A stretch of 13,647 nt of DNA, taken from the NCBI GenBank assembly GCA_024690695.1, contig JAILOS010000114.1, forward strand, positions 1 to 13,647, given 5' to 3'. The DNA comes from Oscillospiraceae bacterium. GTDB lineage: Bacteria; Bacillota_A; Clostridia; Oscillospirales; Oscillospiraceae. Under the pieces are notes generated by a model. That model searched no databases. It saw only the letters and a list, made by a program, of their open reading frames with translations, and was not told the DNA's origin. Shown here piece by piece: positions 1-5,925 of this stretch. The position numbers and the translations under genes were made by a program. The number at the start of each line of letters is the position of its first letter. Position 1 is the stretch's first letter.

Positions 1-213
1 GACCGCGCCGCCCGCCGCGAACGCCTGGGCGTCGCCGAGGCCGAAAAGCCCGCCTCCCAGGTCGGCAGCCGCCGCTACGCCCGCGGCCGCGCCTACGTGC
101 CGGACCGCTATGAAAACCCGGAGGGCGCCGAGGAGGCCACCGCTGTGGCCGCCGCCGCCTCCGAAAACGCCGAGCCCATCGACGAGAGCGTGGGCGAAAC
201 CGGCGAAGAATGA
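1..213 (+). CDS. yidC: Probable C-terminal tail of membrane protein insertase YidC/OxaA (5' truncated)
   Basis: The reading frame is open from the window edge to TGA at 211-213 and gives 70 residues. The first part is strongly basic (RAARRERLG, then SRRYARGRAYVPDRYE). The end is Ala/Glu-rich and acidic. No membrane segment or catalytic motif falls in the visible part. The identification is by synteny: jag follows 21 nt downstream, and yidC-jag is a conserved Firmicutes neighbour pair in which YidC ends in a charged cytoplasmic tail that contacts the ribosome. YidC inserts membrane proteins with or without SecYEG. The sequence alone could be any charged C-terminus, so the call rests on context. 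Confidence 0.65.
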   Translation, partial: DRAARRERLGVAEAEKPASQVGSRRYARGRAYVPDRYENPEGAEEATAVAAAASENAEPIDESVGETGEE

Positions 214-234
214 ACGACACAGGAGTATCCGCTT

Positions 235-1092
235 ATGATCAAAACATTGGAAAAGCGCGGCAAGACCGAGGATGAGGCCCTCGCCGCCGCGCTGAGCGAG
301 CTCGGGATGGACCGGGACGACGTCTCGGTGGAGATCCTGGAGCGCGCCAAGTCCGGATTCTTCGGCATCGGCGCCACGCCGGCCGTGATCCGGGTGAGCT
401 ACGAGGTCCCCGACGAGCCCGCCCCGGCCCCCGTGAAGGAGGCTCCCGCGCGCCGCGAGGAAAAGCCCCGCACCCCCGCCCCGGAGAAGGCGAAGAAGCC
501 CGCTCCGGAAAAGCCGGAGCGCCCCGCGCCCGAGAAGGCGAAGGAGCCCGCGCCCGCGCCCGAAAAGCCGGCCGAGGCGCCGATCGACGAGCCGGCCGAC
601 TACGCCGCGATCCGCCGCTTCCTGAGCGGTCTGCTCGAGCGCATGAACGTCAAGGCGGGCATTGAGATCCGCCCCCGCGACAACGGCGGCGTCAGCGTCA
701 ACCTGACCGGCGACGGCATCGGCGCGATCATCGGCCGCCGCGGCGAAACGCTCGACGCGATCCAGCATCTGACCAACTACGTCGTCAACCGCAGCAGCGA
801 AAAGCACCTGCACGTCAGCGTCGACGCCGAAAGCTACCGCAGCAAGCGCGAGGAGGCTCTGACGCATCTGGCGGAGAAGATGGCCGAGAAGGCGATCAAG
901 TACAAGCGCTCGATGGCGCTCGAGCCGATGAACTCCTACGAGCGTCACGTCATCCACACCGCGCTGCAGAACTACGAGGGCGTGACCACCTCGTCCACCG
1001 GCGTCGAGCCGAACCGCCGCGTCGTCGTGTCCTACGTCCGGCCCGAGCCGCAGCAGCCCAAAAACAAGCCGCAGAGCCGCGAGTGGGCCTGA
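235..1092 (+). CDS. khpB: Jag/KhpB (EloR) RNA-binding regulator: Jag-N, KH and R3H domains
   Basis: This 285-residue protein has the full Jag layout. Residues 1-58 are the Jag-N domain, containing the typical KSGFFGIG stretch at 39-46. Residues 60-120 are a Pro/Ala/Glu/Lys-rich linker built from PAPEK-type repeats. Residues ~125-200 are a KH domain with the RNA-binding GxxG loop as GRRG (167-170). Residues ~205-270 are an R3H domain with the R-xxx-H signature at R237/H241. In Firmicutes the protein binds RNA with KhpA and affects cell elongation, peptidoglycan synthesis and division; that is family knowledge. The start is ATG 235, with AGGAG at 221-225, nine bases upstream. It lies 21 nt after the probable yidC and is likely co-transcribed. 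The repeat linker is longer and more Pro-rich than in many homologues. Confidence 0.95.
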   Translation: MIKTLEKRGKTEDEALAAALSELGMDRDDVSVEILERAKSGFFGIGATPAVIRVSYEVPDEPAPAPVKEAPARREEKPRTPAPEKAKKPAPEKPERPAPEKAKEPAPAPEKPAEAPIDEPADYAAIRRFLSGLLERMNVKAGIEIRPRDNGGVSVNLTGDGIGAIIGRRGETLDAIQHLTNYVVNRSSEKHLHVSVDAESYRSKREEALTHLAEKMAEKAIKYKRSMALEPMNSYERHVIHTALQNYEGVTTSSTGVEPNRRVVVSYVRPEPQQPKNKPQSREWA

Positions 1093-1146
1093 GCCTCTCG
1101 CCCATCATTTCATCTTTCTGTGTGAACGCACGAGGAGGTTTTATCT

Positions 1147-1374
1147 ATGAATTTTGAGAAAGTCAGAGACGCCCTTGCTTCCCAGTTTGAGATCGATCCC
1201 GACAAGATCAGCCCCGAAACCAGCCTGATCGACGATCTCGGCGCCGATTCTCTCGACGTCGTGGAGCTGATCATGAACATCGAGGACGAGTTCGGCATCA
1301 GCATTTCCGACGAGGAAGCGGCCAATCTCACCACCGTCCAGCGCATCGTCGATTTTCTCGACCGGCTGGGCTGA
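1147..1374 (+). CDS. acpP: Acyl carrier protein
   Basis: The 75-residue acidic protein is the normal ACP length and carries the phosphopantetheine attachment motif DSLD with Ser35 (residues 34-37), inside the typical DDLGADSLDVVELIM helix start. It would carry growing acyl chains as thioesters for fatty-acid synthesis and can donate to acyltransferases, possibly including the PlsC-like enzyme encoded just downstream. GAGGAGGTT at 1132-1140 is a strong SD for ATG 1147. It lies 54 nt after jag, with no terminator between them, so it may belong to the jag transcript. No fatty-acid synthase gene is adjacent, so it is a stand-alone ACP here. A dedicated ACP for another pathway is possible, but the sequence looks like a standard AcpP. 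Confidence 0.95.
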   Translation: MNFEKVRDALASQFEIDPDKISPETSLIDDLGADSLDVVELIMNIEDEFGISISDEEAANLTTVQRIVDFLDRLG

Positions 1375-1385
1375 GACCGCCCCAC

Positions 1386-1421
1386 AAAACCGCCCGACGC
1401 AGCCGCGCCGGGCGGTTTTTT
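1386..1421 (+). terminator. Intrinsic terminator after acpP
   Basis: CCGCCCG (1390-1396) pairs with CGGGCGG (1409-1415). The AAAA before the stem (1386-1389) pairs with the start of a six-T run (1416-1421). It begins 12 nt after the acpP stop and closes the yidC-jag-acpP transcript. Confidence 0.9.
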
Positions 1422-1451
1422 ACGGCTTCCGACGAATTTTCGGGGGGCCGC

Positions 1452-1480
1452 TTGCTCTTTTTTCAACGCTGTGCTATAGT
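1452..1480 (+). promoter_or_regulatory. Sigma-A-like promoter for the acyltransferase-DUF1846 operon
   Basis: TTGCTC (1452-1457) and TATAGT (1475-1480) are separated by exactly 17 nt. They sit between the acpP terminator and the next gene. Transcription would start near 1487, leaving a leader of about 54 nt. Confidence 0.75.
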
Positions 1481-1508
1481 ATTTTTTGTTGAAAAAGAGA
1501 GGTCGGGG

Positions 1509-1538
1509 CCCCCTTCCGGGTCCCGGGAGAGGGGGAGG
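1509..1538 (+). promoter_or_regulatory. GC-rich leader hairpin covering the acyltransferase SD
   Basis: CCCCCTT (1509-1515) can pair with GAGGGGG (1529-1535), including one G-U pair. CC/GG pairs at 1516-1517/1526-1527 extend it past a one-base bulge. The right arm is the SD region (GGGGGAGG, 1531-1538) for ATG 1541. It may lower translation initiation. No ligand-binding RNA class is recognisable, so this is an inference from pairing only. Confidence 0.4.
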
Positions 1539-1540
1539 CC

Positions 1541-2707
1541 ATGTCCGGCGATCGAGGTCCGGCCCCGTGGGCGCTGCTGCGCCCGGCGGCCCGGCTCGCC
1601 CTGCGCGCGGAGCTCAACGCCGCGGTGGCGGAGCTGCGTTTTCAGGGGCCCTTCGTGCTGCTTTGCAACCACGCTTCGCTCTACGATCCGGTGATCGCCG
1701 CGGTGTGCAGCGGGGAGCCTCTGCGCTTTCAGGGGAGCGACCGGGCGCCGCGGCGCGGTTTTCTGCTGCGTCTGGCCCGTTCGCTGCAGCTTGCGCCGGA
1801 GCTCTCCCTCGAGGAGGCGCTGCGGCAGGCCGCCGCAGAGGGCCGCAGCGTCGGGATCTTCCCGGAGGGCACGCGCTGCGCCGACGGGGCGACCGGGCCG
1901 ATCCCGAAAAACCTCGCCCGCCTGATCCGCGAGAGCGGGCTCGGGCTCGTCACCTTCCGCATCACCGGCGCCTATCTCAGCGCGCCGCGCTGGGCCGACA
2001 GTCTGCCCCGCAAGGGCCGGATCGACGCCAGGCCGATGCACCGCTTCCGCCCGGAGAGCCTCGCGGAGATCCCGGACGAGGAGCTGCAGGCGCTGATCGA
2101 GGCGGATCTGGCCGTCGACGCCTGCCGGGAGGCCCACAGGCGCCCCGTCCCCTTCCGCGGCGAGCGGACGGCCGAGGGGCTGGAGCGGCTGCTGTATATC
2201 TGCCCCCGCTGCGGGGAAACGCACCGGATCGCCGCGGAGAACGACCGCGTGTTCTGCCGTGCCTGCGGCTTTTCGACCCGCTATACACTCTCGGGCGGCC
2301 TCACCGGCGGCGGCACGCCCTTCGGCGACGTGCGCGAGTGGTCTCTCTGGCAGGACGAGCGTCTGCCGGGGCTGATCGAGGCGGCCGGCGAGGGGCCGAT
2401 CTTCGAGGACGGCGGGCTGGAGCTCTTCAGCCTGCGCGGCGGAGAAGACGAGCGAGTCGGCAGCGGCGGGCTCCACCTCTACCGCGACCGGCTGGAGCTG
2501 CCGACGGGCGTCGCCGTCCCGCTGGAGGAGCTGGTTTCCCTGCGCCTGTCCGGCACGGACGGCCTCCGGCTGGAAACCCGGCGCGGCAGCCGCTTTGAGG
2601 TCAGCCGCATCAAGCCCTTCTGCGCGCTGAAATATCTGCGCGCGATCGAAACTTTGAAAAGTCCCTCCCCGGAGGAGCAAGGAGAAGCGCATGAAGACAG
2701 GCTTTGA
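1541..2707 (+). CDS. PlsC-like lysophospholipid acyltransferase with C-terminal zinc ribbon
   Basis: The 388-residue protein has the acyltransferase catalytic box NHASLYD (43-49; His44 and Asp49 in the HX4D motif) and the glycerol-phosphate-binding FPEGTR (107-112). This matches the 1-acylglycerol-3-phosphate acyltransferase family, which adds an acyl chain to lysophosphatidate at the membrane. The PlsC part ends near residue 200. It is followed by a treble C pair, CPRC (221-224) and CRAC (239-242), typical of a zinc ribbon, then about 145 residues of beta-rich sequence with no recognised domain. Classical PlsC is about 240 residues, so the tail is an accessory module. The start is ATG 1541 after GGGGGAGG. 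The 3' end overlaps the next gene by 17 nt, indicating coupling. Exact substrate is unknown. Confidence 0.85.
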   Translation: MSGDRGPAPWALLRPAARLALRAELNAAVAELRFQGPFVLLCNHASLYDPVIAAVCSGEPLRFQGSDRAPRRGFLLRLARSLQLAPELSLEEALRQAAAEGRSVGIFPEGTRCADGATGPIPKNLARLIRESGLGLVTFRITGAYLSAPRWADSLPRKGRIDARPMHRFRPESLAEIPDEELQALIEADLAVDACREAHRRPVPFRGERTAEGLERLLYICPRCGETHRIAAENDRVFCRACGFSTRYTLSGGLTGGGTPFGDVREWSLWQDERLPGLIEAAGEGPIFEDGGLELFSLRGGEDERVGSGGLHLYRDRLELPTGVAVPLEELVSLRLSGTDGLRLETRRGSRFEVSRIKPFCALKYLRAIETLKSPSPEEQGEAHEDRL

Positions 2708-4172
2708 CAACGAAAAATACGTCAAGCTCCAGAGCGAAAAGATCCGCGAACGCATCCGCCGCTTCGGCGGCAAGCTCTATCTGGAGTTCGGCGGCAAGCT
2801 CTTCGACGACTACCACGCCTCGCGCGTGCTGCCCGGCTTCCAGCCGGACAGCAAGGTGAAAATGCTGCTGGAGATGAAGGACGAGGCGGAGATCGTGATC
2901 GCCATCTCGGCCGACGACATCGAGCGCAGCAAGCGCCGGGGCGACCTCGGCATCACCTACGACGACGACACGCTCCGCCTGATCGACGCCTTCCGCGGCA
3001 TCGGGCTCTATATCGGCAGCGTCGTGCTGACGCACTACCGCGCGCAGGCCAACGCCGACAAGTTCATGCAGCGGCTGGAGGCGCTGGGCATTCGCGTCTA
3101 CCGGCACTATATCATCCCGGACTACCCGTCCAACATCCCGCTGATCGTCTCGGACGAGGGCTTCGGCCGCAACGACTACATCGAGACGACGCGCAGCCTC
3201 GTCGTCGTCACCGCGCCCGGCCCCGGCAGCGGCAAGATGGCCACCTGCCTCAGCCAGCTCTACCACGAGTACAAGCACGGCGTGCGGGCGGGCTATGCCA
3301 AGTTCGAGACCTTCCCGATCTGGAACCTGCCGCTCAAGCACCCGGTGAACCTCGCCTACGAGGCCGCCACCGCCGACCTCGACGACGTGAATATGATCGA
3401 CCCCTTCCACCTCGAGGCCTACGGCACGACCACCGTCAACTACAACCGCGACGTGGAGATCTTCCCGGTGCTCGAGGCGATGTTCAAGCGCATCTACGGC
3501 GAGAGCCCCTACAAGAGCCCCACCGACATGGGCGTCAACATGGCGGGCTTCTGTCTGAGCAGCGACGAGATCTGCCGCGAGGCCTCGCGCCAGGAGATCA
3601 TCCGCCGCTGGTACGCCGCCGCGGTCTCCGTGCGCCAGGGCCTGTCCGACCCGGCCGAGCTGCGGAAGATCGAGCTGCTGATGAACTCGCTCAACACCGG
3701 GCCGGAGGACCGGCCCGTCGTGGCCGCCGCGCTCGGCCGCGCCGAGGAGACCGGCGGCCCGGCGATGGCACTGGAGCTGCCCGACGGCACGATCGTCACC
3801 GGCAAGACCTCCTCGCTGCTGGGCGCCGCCTCCGCCTGCCTGCTGAACGCCCTGAAGTATCTGGCCGGGATCGACAAGAAGCTGCCGCTGATCGCGCCGG
3901 GCATCATCCAGCCGATCCAGCACCTGAAGGTGGAGCATCTGGGCAACCACAATCCCCGCCTGCACACCGACGAGCTGCTGATCGCCCTGTCGATCTGCGC
4001 GGTGACGAACCCGATGGCGGAGCTGAGCATCGACCAGCTCGAAAAGCTGCGCGGCTGCGAGGCGCACTCCTCGGTGATCCTCTCGCGCGTGGACGAGGAT
4101 CTGTTCAAAAAGCTCGGCGTCAATCTGAGCTGCGAGCCGAAATACCAGGCCAAGAAGCTGTTCCATAAGTAA
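2691..4172 (+). CDS. DUF1846 family protein
   Basis: The 493-residue protein matches the DUF1846 family in length and sequence. Recognisable stretches are the N-terminal GFDNEKYVKLQSEKI, the SVVLTHYRAQ segment (110-119), the glycine-rich TAPGPGSGKMATCLSQLYHE (174-193; resembles a phosphate-binding loop) and the C-terminal LGVNLSCEPKY. Structures exist for the family, but no established function is known to me; nucleotide binding is only suggested by the APGPGSGK loop (175-182). No signal peptide or membrane segment is seen, so it is probably cytoplasmic. The start is ATG 2691 with GGAGGAG (2671-2677) and GGAG (2681-2684) upstream, inside the end of the acyltransferase gene. The TAA stop (4170-4172) is supplied by the terminal repeat of the mobile-like element that follows; the C-terminus ...KKLFHK looks intact. 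Confidence 0.92.
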   Translation: MKTGFDNEKYVKLQSEKIRERIRRFGGKLYLEFGGKLFDDYHASRVLPGFQPDSKVKMLLEMKDEAEIVIAISADDIERSKRRGDLGITYDDDTLRLIDAFRGIGLYIGSVVLTHYRAQANADKFMQRLEALGIRVYRHYIIPDYPSNIPLIVSDEGFGRNDYIETTRSLVVVTAPGPGSGKMATCLSQLYHEYKHGVRAGYAKFETFPIWNLPLKHPVNLAYEAATADLDDVNMIDPFHLEAYGTTTVNYNRDVEIFPVLEAMFKRIYGESPYKSPTDMGVNMAGFCLSSDEICREASRQEIIRRWYAAAVSVRQGLSDPAELRKIELLMNSLNTGPEDRPVVAAALGRAEETGGPAMALELPDGTIVTGKTSSLLGAASACLLNALKYLAGIDKKLPLIAPGIIQPIQHLKVEHLGNHNPRLHTDELLIALSICAVTNPMAELSIDQLEKLRGCEAHSSVILSRVDEDLFKKLGVNLSCEPKYQAKKLFHK

Positions 4173-4187
4173 TACTAAAACCTAATA
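4170..4187 (+). repeat. Left terminal inverted repeat of the MITE-like element
   Basis: 18 bp, TAATACTAAAACCTAATA. Its first three bases are the stop codon of the DUF1846 gene. Confidence 0.85.
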
Positions 4188-4318
4188 AGAAGAAGACAAA
4201 GATTTGCGAGATGGATTTGCGTCAGGCGAGGCGCTTTCCGCAGCAAATAATGGAGATATATTGGCAAGGGAAGCAACGAAGCATGGCACAAATCCAGCCG
4301 CAAAGATTGTCTGATTTC

Positions 4319-4336
4319 TATTAGGTTTTAGTATTA
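4319..4336 (-). repeat. Right terminal inverted repeat of the MITE-like element
   Basis: Exact reverse complement of the left 18-bp repeat. It ends two bases before the stem of the downstream terminator hairpin. Confidence 0.85.
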
Positions 4337-4338
4337 GC

Positions 4339-4374
4339 GAACGAGGGGCGGAAACCGCCCCTCGTTCAGTTTTC
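4339..4374 (+). terminator. Terminator hairpin of the acyltransferase-DUF1846 operon
   Basis: GAACGAGGGGCGG (4339-4351) pairs perfectly over 13 bp with 4355-4367 around an AAA loop. A short T-rich stretch, AGTTTTC, follows. The U-tract is weak, but the stem is very strong. It now lies 166 nt from the gene it serves because the foldback element is inserted between them. Confidence 0.75.
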
Positions 4375-4412
4375 AGGAGAACAGGCGTTGATGGAAGCTG
4401 TTCTGCCTGAAC

Positions 4413-4441
4413 TTGACAAAATCTGCATGGTTTTGAAAAAT
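4413..4441 (+). promoter_or_regulatory. Promoter for the small peptide mRNA
   Basis: A perfect TTGACA (4413-4418) is followed after 17 nt by AAAAAT (4436-4441, 4/6 to TATAAT). The start would lie near 4448, at a small hairpin GCCC-GAAA-GGGC (4448-4459) capping the 5' end of the transcript. Confidence 0.5.
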
Positions 4442-4494
4442 ACAAGCGCCCGAAAGGGCAGGCGTTGCCAAGCGTAAAAAGGCGGTTCCGTCAC

Positions 4495-4510
4495 ATCTCC
4501 GAAAGGAGGT
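4495..4510 (+). promoter_or_regulatory. SD-sequestering hairpin upstream of the small peptide ORF
   Basis: ATCTCC (4495-4500) pairs with GGAGGT (4505-4510) across a GAAA tetraloop. The right arm is the strong SD for ATG 4517, so ribosome access would need this stem to open. SD masking is common in type I toxin mRNAs. Confidence 0.6.
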
Positions 4511-4516
4511 GCTGCT

Positions 4517-4600
4517 ATGCCGATCACCTTGACGTTTCACATCTTCGGATTGACAGTAACGATCACCGTGAAAAGCAGAAACCGCCACTCTGGCCAGTGA
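4517..4600 (+). CDS. 27-residue hydrophobic/cationic peptide; candidate type I toxin
   Basis: ATG 4517 follows AAAGGAGGT (4502-4510) at good spacing, and the frame ends at TGA 4598-4600. The N-terminal part, MPITLTFHIFGLTVTITV, is hydrophobic and rich in beta-branched residues (Ile, Thr, Val). It could cross or bind a membrane. The last nine residues form a basic, polar tail (Lys19, Arg21, Arg23, His24). I do not recognise the family; it is not clearly Fst, TxpA, Ibs or holin-like. The ORF has its own promoter, a masked SD, a terminator, and an antisense promoter facing its 3' end. This is the layout of type I toxin-antitoxin loci. Toxicity is inference; a leader peptide or a conserved repeat are alternatives. 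Confidence 0.6.
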   Translation: MPITLTFHIFGLTVTITVKSRNRHSGQ

Positions 4601-4608
4601 CGGTTTCT
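4577..4608 (-). terminator. Hairpin at the peptide stop codon; likely terminator of the antisense RNA
   Basis: AGAAACCGCCACT (4577-4589) pairs with AGTGACGGTTTCT (4596-4608), 12 of 13 positions, around CTGGCC. On the minus strand it is followed by GCTTTTC, terminator-like; on the plus strand no T-run follows. It overlaps the 3' end of the peptide ORF. Confidence 0.5.
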
Positions 4609-4630
4609 AATATGAGTTAGAACTACATTG

Positions 4631-4661
4631 GGCGGAGCCGCTTTTCGGCAACGCCTTTTTC
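4631..4661 (+). terminator. Intrinsic terminator of the small peptide mRNA
   Basis: GGCG (4631-4634) pairs with CGCC (4652-4655) and GCCG (4637-4640) with CGGC (4646-4649), with a 2x2 internal loop, followed by TTTTT (4656-4660). It would give an mRNA of about 210 nt. Confidence 0.65.
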
Positions 4662-4668
4662 TGTTTGT

Positions 4669-4697
4669 ATTATAGCGGTCTTTGCTGAACTTGTCAA
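4669..4697 (-). promoter_or_regulatory. Perfect consensus sigma-A promoter on the minus strand (antisense RNA)
   Basis: Read on the minus strand, TTGACA (4697-4692) and TATAAT (4674-4669) are separated by exactly 17 nt: 12 of 12 consensus bases at optimal spacing. It is only 19 nt beyond the stop of the ATP-grasp gene. It faces no gene on that strand, only the antisense side of the small peptide ORF. Confidence 0.85.
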
Positions 4698-4716
4698 GAC
4701 AAAGCTGCGCGTGGGA

Positions 4717-5904
4717 TCATTCCGGGGAGAGCACGTCCTCGTAGAAAAGGTCCAGCGCCTCCTGGGTCGGGAAGGTGGCCAGATACATCTGGTTGCCCAT
4801 CGCGCCGGACAGCGCGTCCGGCATGCGGCCGACCATGCGCAGGCTCGCGCCGTAGCGCTCGAGCACCTCCTCGTGGCTGAGGCGGAAGCTGCGGCCGTCG
4901 CGCCGCCCGGCGAAGGCGCAGAAATTGTGCTCGCCCTCGGGCATGTCCGAGCGGTCGAAGGCGACCATGTCCGCCCAGATCTTGTACACGTTCGTGCTGT
5001 GGGCAAAGTTGATCATATCCGGGCTGAAGCCGCCGCTCGGGCGCATGTTGACCTCCAGTGCCACGATCTGCCCCTTGCGCCCGATATGCTGATCCTCGGT
5101 CAGCCGGAAGAACTCGAAATGGATGAAGCGGCTCTTCACGCCGAAGCTCTTCGCGGTGGCGCGGCCCGCCTCGCGCATGTCCTCGGGCAGCTCGCGGCGG
5201 ATGTAGAAGGCGCAGTTGTCGTTGTTGTTGACGATGTCCATGACGGAGATCGGCGAGATGTTGCCGGCCTCGAAGATCGGCTCGCCGCGGGAGTTGTAGA
5301 TCGCGTCGTAGGACTGGATCTCGGCGCGGATAAATTCCTCCAGAATATAGGGCTGCCCGTCCCAGCCGAGCAGGAAGCGCTGCAGCTCCTCGTCGCTGTT
5401 GATGCGGCAGGCGCCGTTGGCGCCCACGCCGTTGTCGGGCTTGGCGACGATCGGATAGCCCACCTCGGCGGCGAAGGCCCGGCAGCCGGCCAGATCGTCG
5501 GCCAGGTGATAGCGCGCGGTGGGGATGCCGGCGCGGCGGTAGTATTCCTTCATGCCGGATTTGTACTTGATACGGGCCACGTCCTCGTTGCGGAAGCCGT
5601 TCGGGATGTTGAAATCCGTGCGCAGGGCGGCGTCCTGCTCGAGCCAGTACTCGTTGTTGGACTCGAGAAAGTCGATGCGGCCGTACTTGAAAATGAAGAA
5701 GGCGACGGCGCGGTAGGCCTCGTCGTAGTTTTCGAGACTGTCGACCTTATAGTACTCGGTCAGGCTGTCGCGCAGCTCCCAGGGCAGCGTGTCGTAGGCC
5801 TGGTCGCCGATGCCGAGCACGCGCACGCCGTTGTTGCGCAGCTCGTGGCAGAAATGCCAGTAGTTCGTGGGGAAGTTGGGGGACATGAAAATGACGTTTT
5901 TCAA
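4717..5904 (-). CDS. ATP-grasp domain ligase (carboxylate-amine ligase-like)
   Basis: The 395-residue protein has an N-terminal Rossmann-like half (residues 1-105, opening KNVIFMSPNFP) and an ATP-grasp fold. Nucleotide-binding residues include VAKPDNGVGANG (153-164, Lys155) and ILEEFI (187-192). The metal-binding end of the site is ALEVNMRPSGG (282-292, Glu284 and Asn286). Such enzymes activate a carboxylate as acyl-phosphate and join it to an amine or other nucleophile. The substrate is unknown. It is the last gene of a three-gene operon with two hydrolases, 21 nt downstream of the second. The start is TTG 5904 with GAGGAGA just upstream; an in-frame ATG at codon 7 lies inside the first beta strand and has no good SD. 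No clear terminator lies between its stop and the antisense promoter. It could be a biosynthetic ligase for a small metabolite or peptide. Confidence 0.88.
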   Translation of the reverse strand: MKNVIFMSPNFPTNYWHFCHELRNNGVRVLGIGDQAYDTLPWELRDSLTEYYKVDSLENYDEAYRAVAFFIFKYGRIDFLESNNEYWLEQDAALRTDFNIPNGFRNEDVARIKYKSGMKEYYRRAGIPTARYHLADDLAGCRAFAAEVGYPIVAKPDNGVGANGACRINSDEELQRFLLGWDGQPYILEEFIRAEIQSYDAIYNSRGEPIFEAGNISPISVMDIVNNNDNCAFYIRRELPEDMREAGRATAKSFGVKSRFIHFEFFRLTEDQHIGRKGQIVALEVNMRPSGGFSPDMINFAHSTNVYKIWADMVAFDRSDMPEGEHNFCAFAGRRDGRSFRLSHEEVLERYGASLRMVGRMPDALSGAMGNQMYLATFPTQEALDLFYEDVLSPE

Positions 5905-5925
5905 AGGGATCTCCTCTTTCTGTGC

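Larger units (their letters stand above)
4170..4336. mobile_element. MITE-like foldback element (167 bp, TA-flanked terminal inverted repeats)
   Basis: The ends are perfect 18-bp inverted copies of TAATACTAAAACCTAATA (4170-4187 and, inverted, 4319-4336). Similarity between the arms continues inward imperfectly: AGACAA, then TTTGCG, then TGGATTTG recur in the same order from each end, so most of the element can fold on itself for about 75 bp per arm. It is clearly AT-richer than the flanking genes and encodes nothing convincing. Both ends finish in TA, which fits a TA target duplication as made by IS630/Tc1-mariner-type transposases. No transposase is present, so it would be non-autonomous. 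An alternative is a structured intergenic repeat without mobility. It separates the DUF1846 gene from its terminator. Confidence 0.7.
4571..4662 (-). ncRNA. Putative antisense RNA (antitoxin) to the small peptide mRNA
   Basis: Transcription from the perfect minus-strand promoter at 4669-4697 would start near 4662 and could stop after the hairpin at 4577-4608, near 4571, giving an RNA of about 90 nt. It is fully complementary to the 3' third of the peptide mRNA, including the last nine codons or so and the terminator. Convergent 3'-end overlap of this type occurs in Fst/RNAII and TxpA/RatA systems. The ends are predicted from sequence only; a longer form reading over the SD is possible, because AACCGCC-TTTTT lies further along the minus strand (4487-4476). 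Confidence 0.5.

Noticed and set aside
4339..4367. Terminator hairpin also ending the minus-strand operon or antisense RNA
   Set aside because: On the minus strand no T-run follows the stem, so intrinsic termination there is doubtful.
4550..4555. TTGACA inside the small peptide ORF as an additional promoter
   Set aside because: No -10-like sequence at 16-18 nt downstream.
4182..4588. Two minus-strand open frames over the foldback element and the small-peptide region
   Set aside because: They cross a terminator hairpin, inverted repeats and promoter signals, have no SD and no recognisable protein; they are probably chance frames in noncoding DNA.
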